Assembly (NCBI GenBank): GCA_029168955.1
Contig: JAPDOI010000144.1
Span: 62,001-126,000 of the forward strand
DNA from: Aplectana chamaeleonis
Taxonomy: Eukaryota; Nematoda; Chromadorea; Rhabditida; Cosmocercidae
DNA length: 64,000 bases
Direction: 5' to 3'
In this document: piece after piece, positions 11,583 through 21,800 of the stretch
Numbering within the stretch: position 1 is the stretch's first letter
Layout: every line of letters starts with the position of its first letter
Made by a program: the position numbers and the translations under genes
The notes under the pieces: model-generated
What the model was told of the DNA's origin: nothing
Seen by the model: the letters and a program-made list of their open reading frames with translations, nothing else
Databases searched by the model: none

Positions 11583-12511
11583 AGCATATGATAAAGAAGA
11601 AAAAGCAAAGCAAACTCTATAAAAAATGAGCACTTCCAAGCAGAAAAGGCTTGATGCTGAAAAAGCTTTCCTAAAAAAAGAAACATTAGGAAAGTGGAGT
11701 GGGCGAGTCTACAAAAAGTTAATAATGCTTCTTGAGAACCAATTCCCGTAGCTGAAGTTTTTAAATCATGAAATCAACTCGTGTTATTCTTTAGAGAAGA
11801 GCTTTCTGGCTTTGGAAAGGTAATTGCTCCGGTTATTCTAGTGCCGGTGGAAATATTTTATACCTATTATCGAAAAGAAGACATGAAGTCTGACCCACAT
11901 AGACGGGTTCCTTTCGCTGATCAGAAAAGTGAACTGGTGAAAGTACAGAAGCATGTGAACCTTACCAAGCAAGTGAGTCTTTCATCGAGAGGCATCAAGC
12001 TCTTCCATGAGAAATAAAGCAACGGTTTGTTACTGGGAATTAAAGGTTTTCGCCAAGTGAATCAGTTCTCAAGAAATTCTATCAATTTTCTGAAGACTCG
12101 CTCACCCCGTTTTACTGTTGCTCCTTTCTTTGGAACGTTTCTGTCTGCCCAAAACCACCTCTGGCTGAAACAGCTCGTTTTTGTTAGAATTACTCACTTA
12201 TTTGAACATACGTGGTGACCCACGAGAAATCTCCAAGGTTTTCCGATTTGTACCGATTGATTTTATTACAGTAAGTAGGCTATTTGTTGGCCAGTTCCTC
12301 TGTACCACCTCATTGAAGAAAGTACAGCCTACAACGTTTTTCACCGATTCGATCGAAGAAAAATACCGATAACTTTAGTAACACCTTTATATGATATCGT
12401 TATCCGCGAGTGTTTTCTGGGATACTCCATGGGAATGCTCTGATTTCTGGAAGCGCTAGCTTTCGTTCTTTACTGGTATTTCGAGTGCTCCCTCTCAAAC
12501 TAGGTTTGCAC
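11583..12511. other. No exon recognised
   Basis: Lies downstream of the last ferlin exon and should contain DysF and later exons if the gene is compact; none was recognised by eye. No repeat boundaries were found either. Confidence 0.35.
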
Positions 12512-12842
12512 TCATCTCTGTAGTGCACAGCCAGAGCTGTAAATGGGTCCATCCCGCGGAGACGCAGAGATAGACAGTTTGCACTTTAGCAGGGCCGAGA
12601 GAGTGCCGGGCAGGCTGGCAGCACCTTTCTATTCGTCCTCTGCGCTCATCATACTGACTCGGACACCCGGTTGCCGAGTTGTCAATGCTCCGGAGACCCT
12701 GACCAGCATATTCTATGATGAACCACCACACCCAGCCATATTCTCTAGGCTCCGTCATCGGGGCAGAAAAGGCAGCACTTGGCACATCAATTAGAGCGAT
12801 TTTCTCTGTGACAGTGCGACCGAGAAGCTTGTACAATCCCTC
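12512..12842 (-). CDS. Probable ferlin FerB exons
   Basis: Two phase-0 exons, 12842-12732 and 12653-12512, are proposed with a 78 bp intron (GTGTGG to GAGTCAG); because 78 is a multiple of three, the whole block 12878-12495 is also one open frame. The first reads TEKIALIDVPSAAFSAP, comparable to the family's (K)RIAYxRIPAxxxxYS; the second reads AKVQTVYL, then LQLWLCTTEM, comparable to GKxQTxFL and the following W-containing strand of FerB. Position after the FerA entry exon fits family order. The proposed donor after GATGA is weak. Confidence 0.5.
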
Positions 12843-15800
12843 CTGACCAGCAGGAATTCTCAATTTTGTTGTCACCAAGAAGAGCCGGTAATCGTTGCAG
12901 CTTTGGCAACAATTTTTGTGAAGGTGTAGTTGAGTTCAAGGTTTATTGAAGAAAATTTTTTGTTGATATATTGTTTTTTGATTTTTTTTTGTTTTCCAAG
13001 TTTCTTGCTTTTCTTGTGTAAGTGTTATCTCTTAGTTACTTCAACTAGTTATTTCTACTTATTTACGAAAACCTTGAATAAATGTTTTCTCAATCATGAA
13101 CTTTCTTAGCAATACTGCCATGTGGGCATCATATTCTTTTGGTTTTCACCAAACTATACCTTATATTTAAAAATCGCTAACTGGGTTGTGGACACAGGAC
13201 ACACCCAAGTAACCGTTGTCCCGTTTTTTGCAGTTTGAAATATTGGATGGTGGTGGTTAGGTGGTACAGGGAAGATGGGATTCAAAATTGAGAGCGCCAA
13301 AGCGCCACGATATTGGACAATTCTCTGCGCATCTGATATACTCGCGACTGTCTCCCGGTCTCGTTTGCCAGCTCCACTCGCCCCCTCCGAATATCCCATA
13401 CTCAGAATCCGCTTAATGCGTCAGGCACCCCTAGAAGATCCAAAATCTGAACAAGGTCACAACGGCTCGGTCCAAGTGAGTGGAGCTGACTTGACGATCG
13501 AAGTACCTTTACATATGTTCGGAATAGATGTTGGAAAAATTTGATGCATTGATCGTTTTTAGTTCAAAAATTGGCAACTCAGACAAGCATAATGCCACTC
13601 GGTATTTTCCATACCCCAATGTAATAAAATAACCAGTCAACATACCTGAATTGTGAACTTCATCGGTTTGCCTTTGTTTATTTCCACCTCCTGGTGTATT
13701 TCATCCGCCAGCTGATGGAGTCGGAAAAGCCTCACCTAAGAAGTTGGCTATGTCTACGTGATAATAAAGTAGGTCAGCGAAAAGCATGCTGTCCGTAAAG
13801 GTACTGGCATCATTTTGTGCTTGTAAGTGCTCAGACAGTAACACCGGTCGGACCTACAGCATAAAAACGCCTCCTTGAGCTGATCGCGGGCGAATGGCGG
13901 TAACTCCGAGAATTTTAGCATGGCTATTGCATAGCTATGGCACTGAAATTCAGTTTCTGCGCGTTATAGCATCGCTATGGCACTGAAATGCAGCTCCGCG
14001 AAGTAGCACCACTATGGCATCGAAATGCAGCTCTTCCGCGGAATAGCATCGCTATGGCACAGCAAATCATGCGGTGCTCGAAATAAAATCGCCATGACAT
14101 CGCTGTGGCATCGCTATGGCGCGCTCCATCTCACCGAATGCTCAATCGGCATTTCGAGGCCGATCCTGGAAGGTGACTTCAAATCACCTGCGAAGGATCA
14201 CTTAGAAGTCGAAGAATATTTTTTTGGCAGCTGAGGGGATGGTCGCCACGGCTAGGAGGGGAAGTGGTCCCGCACACGGAGCCCGTCGTGGGAACCATCG
14301 GAATAATCCACATGTGGCATCGAAATAGCCCACATGTGGCATCGTAATTGCCCACATGTGACATCGTAATAGCCCACATGTGGCCGGCCAGGCCACATGT
14401 GGGCTATTACGATGCCATAGCGACGCAAAGTTTCTCAAAACAGAAATCTCGCCGGGCTGATCGCGGAAGGATGGTAAGGCGGTGTATTGGGCTATCTTAT
14501 AGTTCGCTAGCGCCATAGGCCACTCTGTTGCAGACAAACAGAGACGAATGAGCGTTAGTGCCTTGTTTTTGGATTAGTGTAAATTTATTTATACACGAGT
14601 ATTGATTTATAAAGGCACCGATCATCACTCATTCCGCGATCCGACCGCTATCGTACCAGGATCAGCCCGGTCATATCTCTAAGCCGGTCTTATCCTGGGA
14701 TAATGCCGGTCGGATCGCAGGGTAGGTGTTGTTTAACCCGCCGCGCGCCTGCGATTTGACCGGTGCTACTGTCTGAACGGAGTGCAAGTGACTCGAGGCG
14801 CTCGAAGATAGAAAAAAAGACGTTTGTGGTACGTGCAGATCAATCAGTTATTCAAATTTCTCTGCAGGGGCAATGAAGAGTACACTCGCTTTCAAAGACG
14901 CAAAATTAGGCCCTAGTTATACACCGGCGGGACGCTGCGGAAATAGCAAGACAACTATCACTTATATGCGCCCTGCCTGCGCTCAGGCCTGCCAAAAGGA
15001 ACAGTAGTCGCAGAAAAACGCGCCGGAAGGCCGCACAGAGCAGTTATACACGCCGCGGCACCGTATACTGCATCCTTACGGGACCTGCCCTGTTGGAAAT
15101 TTGCCAATTTCCACCAGCTGATTATTTTTCAGATTTGAAATTGTAAAAACATTACCAAAACGACATAACGAGCACTGTAATGACGAGAGGAATTGATTAT
15201 TAGTGCTACTCTGCAAATAAAAAGTGTCAGAAGCGAAAAAACCGATAAAATACCATTAAAAACGCCTGGAAAATTTTGTCCGCAGTATTGCGTCAAAGAC
15301 GCCGAAGACGCAACATTGCAGACGAAGCCCAGATTCACGCAGCAAGCGGCGGCAATGTCATCGCGAGACGTTTTCATTCCGCTGGTGTATAACTAGGGCC
15401 TTAGACGCAGAGTGCGAACGTTCTGATAAAGCATGGTCTGGCATAGTCTTCTCTCACCCTCAGGGATATCTCTTCCAGCTGCGCACCACTCCAAATCTCC
15501 TCACTGTCGATGTCGTCATTCATTCGTGGTGGCGAGTCGTTCATGGAGAATACACATATAGAAACCTGAGCATTCTCAGTTACGAAGTTGCCACGAAGTA
15601 CTCGCCAGCATGTTCTATTCACCTTGAGAAATCCACAGTTCTCGTTCACACCATCATCGTCTTCCTCATCGAATGGTGTTGTTAGCGCTACCCATTTCGA
15701 AATGACGGCTCGACCTGGACTGTGAATTATAGCTCCCATTGGGCAACAGAATTCGCCTTTCACCTTCTCCAAGAAACGTTTCGCACGAGTGACCTGAAAG

Positions 15801-18800
15801 ATTCCTTGGCCTCGTAAATGTAGTTTGAACAACAAGCAAGTAATAGATCTACTTTTATTAGAAGGTTCTGCGATGCCAGATTCTGTAGGCTCACATCCTT
15901 GAGCATGAAAACCAAGTTCTGCTTCCACATTGGGTCATCCTGGGCACAGACGCGCGTGCACTTTTGTAGGCCTTCGAGGTAAGCACGAATACGTAGTGCA
16001 CCTTTCTTCAAGTCTCTTCCCTCTATCACTCGCAGTAGAACCTAGAATGTTATCCTTGATCTGTTCATTATCTGGAGCATTTGTGGAAACCCGAATTCTC
16101 AATTCCGCTAGAAGCGGCTTTCCCACATTTGTATGTACTTGCAGAATCAAAATGTGGCAGCGAAGCTGTTTTTCCAACTGGGACTTGAGGATAGTCGTTA
16201 CCAGGTCGTCGGCTCAATACTGCTAACTGACATATGTATGTAATTACCACATTCAATGCGTGATGAAAATGCATGTTCAGCTTGAGGAACCATTCTCATC
16301 GAAGGCTCCATTACAGAGGCAGGTGCGGTAGATTTCATCAAAGAAGCAAGTTGCAGATAACGGTATCAGATATATGTTTCCCCAATTTTCTATTGAAATT
16401 TCGCGGCATTTGCCTTTATCGCAAACGCATAAGTAGGGAGTAAGGGAATGGGTCGCCCCATACAGGCGCGATCGTAAGTGTAACCTCCCTCTCAATGTGA
16501 GCCCATCTAGGTTAGGTCTATCGGGCTTACCGTGTCGAAGTCTCCGTGTCACTGCTATATTTTGCCGTGACCGATGCTGCTAGCTCTGTATGAGCTCTAT
16601 ATGTACAGTGCGTTTCACAAGTATACTCAGACACTGCGAGGGGGCAAGCGCCGGACAATAGAGCTCGTTTTCGACTTGGTGAGCGATAGCAGAGGCTTCC
16701 CACGGAGGGGGCTTCGTGGCAGGCCCCTGCTCTCGCCCGGCGCTCGCTTCCCTGAGAGTTTGAGACGGAGGGGATGCGAAGGAGTCGGAGAGGACAGTTT
16801 ACGACATTAGAGATCAGAGAAGCCATAGTAGACGAAATGCATGTATCATCGTTCACGCCAACTTTTGTCCCGAATTGACGTGATTTCTCCTGTGATCTCA
16901 CAAATTCGTGCTCGACCGGTATAAAAGGCGGCTAACCTCATGGAGAGCCGCATTCGGCCCAACAGGGCCGGCCGTTGACAGGGACTGAGTTCCTAACAGG
17001 AAGGGATATTTTTGGAGGAGGGCGGAAGGCGCTTTTCGGGGGGGAGGGCGGTGACGCCATTGCTCTGGAGCAGTGACGTCAGTGCTCCGGGGCTGTGACG
17101 GCAGAGCTTCAGGGCTGTGACGGCAGGGCTTCAGGGCAGTGATGGCTGGGCTTCAAGGCAGTGACGGCAGGGTCCCGATCAAGCCAAATTATCACTTCGG
17201 CGCCCTCTTCCCCGTTTGAGCGGGCGAGAGCCGATATTTGGGGGGGGGGTTGCGCTCCGTAGAGCTTCATTAGCCCCCTCCAGTGTATGAGTAACTGCAT
17301 TCTTTCAGTATTATGTTTGGGACACTTGTTAAATTTTACCCGAAGATAACCTGTAAAATGTACCAACGTGTCTAAGTAGGAAATCTGGTGCGAAAGTGTC
17401 AAAACACTTGTGTTTCTCTGCTGTAGCAAATGAGTGATCTTTAGAACTTATAATCGAGTCACAGAAGAACTTATTGACCAACCGGTTCGGACACTCAAGT
17501 CCTTCGAACCCTTTGAATGTCTGACCCGGTTGATCAATAAGGCCCCGTCATAGTCGGCCGAAAGCGGCCGTTTTAGTCCCACCCGGTCGATAGGTATGAG
17601 AAGCACGCAAAACGGGAAGATATGAAGTGATAAAAATCATCCTCGAATGATAAAAATCGTCCTATGATATGATAAAGTTTGACCCCAACTGATAAAAACC
17701 GTCTGGGATGATAAAACTCCACCTGATACGACCAAGGACGACATAGAGATGGTGGAATTTTATCAGTTGAGCATGATTTTGATCACTTCTCTTCTTCCCG
17801 TCCTGCGTGTGTCTCATAGCTATCAACCGGGTGGGACTAGGACGGCCGGTTTTTTGGCCGACTATGACGGGGGCCTAAGTAATAGTAGTGTAGCATATCC
17901 AGAAGAACTTATAGGCCAACCGGTTCGAACACTCAACTTATTCGAAGGCTTTGAGTGTCCGAACCGGTTGGCCAATAAGTTCTTCTCCGAGTCACCGAAG
18001 CTCCATACCCCCATTCGTAGGGATCCCGCCTGGATTTTGATAAGAACGTAAAGCCCAACCGAACATTGCCCGACACGACGCGGTCGCGTCACGGCTCTCG
18101 TAAACAAAATTGATGATATTAAACGTAGGGCGTAAAAGAAGTGAAGAGCGGTGTGTCTTCATTGACATACCGTCCTTCTTTAGGAATCAGAAGTTGAAGA
18201 TCTGGCTGGACTATGAAGTAGGGAAAGAGCACCACCGGTGGTCAAGAAATTACAAAATCGGAAAAAAACTTATAAATTGAAAGAGCCGTGACGCGACCGC
18301 ATCTTGTCGAGCAATGTTCGGTCGGTCTTTACGTTCTTATCTGGATTTTGGAACCATTCCAGAGTGTATTTGATGATGTCGGCATAGACACTAGTGGAGT
18401 GCGAGTTTTCATACGCTATTCATACTAGTGAAACTTTGCGTTGAAGGTGGGGGCAAACACGGTGTCACCTGCTATGGAAATTGTCGTAATGTATTGCACC
18501 CGCAAGAAAGGTGGGGAAACTGGTATGATAGGCGCGCACGAGTGGACGAGCGGGGAGGGGGGTGCAAAGCGTGCAACTGGATGGAACACGGAGTTTCCCC
18601 CACCTCAGAACGTCGGAGGGCCGCGCCCCCGTACCCACCACTCAGCGGGGCGGGGCCCCCCTCCGCGCCTGGCGCCCTACAAGTCCCCGCCCCAGCCCCA
18701 TGACTCACAATGGGCCCGACGCCCGGATATCCAAGCAAAAGGGCCCGGGCCCCGGGCAGAACATATCCACGTTGTCATCGCTTAAATGATTGTTTCCTTC

Positions 18801-21800
18801 TATAACGATATCCGGGAACCACCTCTCCCACACACTGGGCGAGGTGCTATACCCTTCTCCAAAATTTTCCAAACCCCACGATGGGTGTCCCATTCAAGTC
18901 TAATCAATAGACCAGGGAACTTATCTTAAAGCCGCACCGCAAAGTGCGCGATGATGTAAGTACTTACTCAGTGGTGCCTGCAGAGAAGTCACCATAAAAT
19001 TGTGCTCCGTATGTGGCACGGGTTTGATTCTGGCGTTCAACGTATCATGCGATTTGCCTGAGCGAACATGTTTTCCTCTGTTTCGAATTTTCCCTGCAGG
19101 ACCAAGCTAACGAAATCTGGTGGCGCCCCCGCCTCGCGCCTAATGATTCTCCTCTCGCAAAACATGACCCGCGCCGCTCGCCCTTGGTCGGAAATTCCCG
19201 GGGGCACGGCCCTCCGACGTTCTGAGACCTCTCTTGCGGCTGTAAAACATTACGACCCTCACCCCATATGCTATAACATAGATACACCGAGTTTGCGCCA
19301 ACGTTCAGTGGGGAATGCAAAGTATCACCAGGATTCATGCCGACTGTATGTGCCGATTGATATTCCACGAGACATCGATCACATATCGAGTGCACGTTGG
19401 AAGTGATCCAAACCAGAGTTGATCGAGAATAACGCTCATAGACTAGACGTAAAACACCGTGCGGTACCGATTGCCAAAACGCTATGATCGATCACGGGTT
19501 GAGAGATCGCCGCGATGAACACACGTGGCACGCACGCAAGCGAGAGGGTAATGATAGTCATGAACATCGATCAAGTGATATCCCGTTAGATCGCTGCGTC
19601 GTGGCAATTTCTCGACCAGTGATCGACGATATAGAATGCTTTTCAACTTCCATTTGAGAATCTGAGTCGGTCCGTCTGGTATAGAAATGCAACTGATATC
19701 ATCATTTCATGCCGTGACAATCGATACCGCACGGTATTTGGAGTTTACTCGCTCATAGGCCCCCGTCATAGTCGGACGGAAAACCGACCGTCCTAGTCCC
19801 ACCCGGTCGATATCTATGAGACACACGCAGAACGGGAAGAAATGAAGTGATAAAAATCATTCTCAACTGATAAAATTCCACCTTGTTTGTGTCGCCCTTG
19901 GTCATATCAGGTGGATTTTTATCATTAAAGACGATTTTTATCAGTTGGGGTCAAACTTTATCATATCATAGGACGATTTTTATCATTCGAGGATGATTTT
20001 TATCACTTCATTTCTTCCCGTTTTGCGTGCTTCTCATACCTATCGACCGGGTGGGACTAGGACGGCCGCTTTCGGCCGACTATGACGGGGGCCATAGAGC
20101 TTCTAGAGAAACAATGAATAATAACCTTATCAAAGAGCTGATGTTGGAAGAGATTTTGATTTATATGAATGAATCTCAGGTCCCCCCCACAACTAGGCTC
20201 GCACAAAAACGGAAGTTACACCCTGTTCATGCTTTTGCGGCAGAAAAATGAGGAATCAGATGTCTGATGCCGTTATCTCTTATGAACCCGTCAACATCTC
20301 GCCAAGATTTTTGGAACTGGGTGCTAGGCTAGTTGGGAGGGGCACTCAGATTTCGGAATAGTAGCTATCCACACAAAGGGAGAGCCTTTCCCGTTTTCGC
20401 AGTTTGACACCTCACGCTGCTCAATGAAAGCGTAGTGGTCCCGATAAGAATTAGAGTCGCAAAAGGAGAGACAACTCCTCCCTCAGTGTGTCTCAAACTC
20501 TCGGGGGGACGGTCCGCCACACTTTTGAGGCCGAAACGGCCATCTCCCAACCTTGAGAGAGTCATTCAGCCATCCACGCCCGTTCTCGACCGCCACGCAG
20601 ATTCTCGACCGCGGCGCGTCTACGCACATCGGCAGTTGCAGCCATCCGCGCCCCTACGCAGTTGCTCTGGATCATCAACATGTTTAGACAAAAGTATTGA
20701 CAATGTTGCTGGTATGACAGGCTCCTCATCTCACAGTGTGCCTCAGTCGGCTCTTCGGAGCCGGACCTGGAACGTGGCCTCGAGTCACTTCCCAGAAGAT
20801 CCACCGGATACCGGAGGATAATTTTTATCGCCGAGGGGAGAGGGCTCCCCACGGCTCGTGGGGGGGGGGGGGAGGGGTGGTACCCAACTGGAGGCCATCT
20901 CCCCATGGTCCACTGTGGGGTGCACCCCACTGCGGAACTTGGCGGTGGGGTCACCCCCTCCCCTCCGTAGGGATCCCAACAGGCGTGATCCTTGTGGGCT
21001 GTCCCCGTGTCCCCTGAACGAATCCGGAAACGCCGAAAATGGACATGGACAGTTTTTGAGCCGCTTATGAACAAATTTTGGACCGCTCGGGTCCGGGGAC
21101 CGACAGATTTTACCGGAGGACGCCGATCCACGCACCTTTCGACATCGATGCGCTGATCGGAGGCGCGGCTCGGCGGTAAATGGTACGGCGGCCGTAGCCC
21201 CCGAGTGTCTGAGGTAGTGAGCCCCTATCCCCAGATTTCAAGAGAAGAACGAACGATACCGCTCTCAGAAATCAAAAGTTATTCCATGATGTTTCGAGGA
21301 AACAATGAGTGATAACGCTATCCAATATCTGATATCAGGAAAAAAATCATTTGTATGGATAAAGCTTGAGTGCCTACCCCCCCCCCAAATGGCGTTGCAT
21401 CTAGAGCTGCTTCAGAACCGGTTAGCAGGTATTCCTTATCAATGGAGAATAGCACACCCGCGAAGGCGCATTGAGACTCATTGTCAGATATCAGTTAGAA
21501 TACAGTCGACAAGCTATTGTCTCCTTGTCAAATTTAGTCTAACTAATGGAAGCTCGGCCGTTGCGGCTGGCTATGCGGCGTTCGCGGCACCACCGGTCAA
21601 CGGTGTTTCGATCGCGCACAACGACCGAATAGCGGTATAAAGCTTCGGGGAACCGATCGGCTCCTAACGTTAATACATGCCTGTCGAAGTGACAAAAAAT
21701 GTTTACCTGCTATTACTTGTCTGAACACGTTTAATCGATACGTATGATTTGTTTAGGAGCAGAACGGTTCCTCGAAGCTCCATACTCGCACTCGTGACGA

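Larger units (their letters stand above)
13820..14790. mobile_element. Possible foldback element enclosing the minisatellites
   Basis: CTTGTAAGTGCTCAGACAGT (about 13830-13860) is repeated inverted at about 14755-14790 (GACCGGTGCTACTGTCTGAA). An inner imperfect hairpin lies at 14636-14722. Exact ends and target duplication were not identified. Confidence 0.5.

Noticed and set aside
16050..16180. Open frame GKPLLAELRIRVSTNAPDNEQ just upstream of the ferlin C2B exon
   Set aside because: Resembles the end of a C2A domain, but the linker exon at 23375 joins C2B in phase without it and no supporting splice sites were found.
18428..18893. GC-rich Pro/Gly/Arg frames on both strands
   Set aside because: Low-complexity shadows inside the 966 bp palindromic element.
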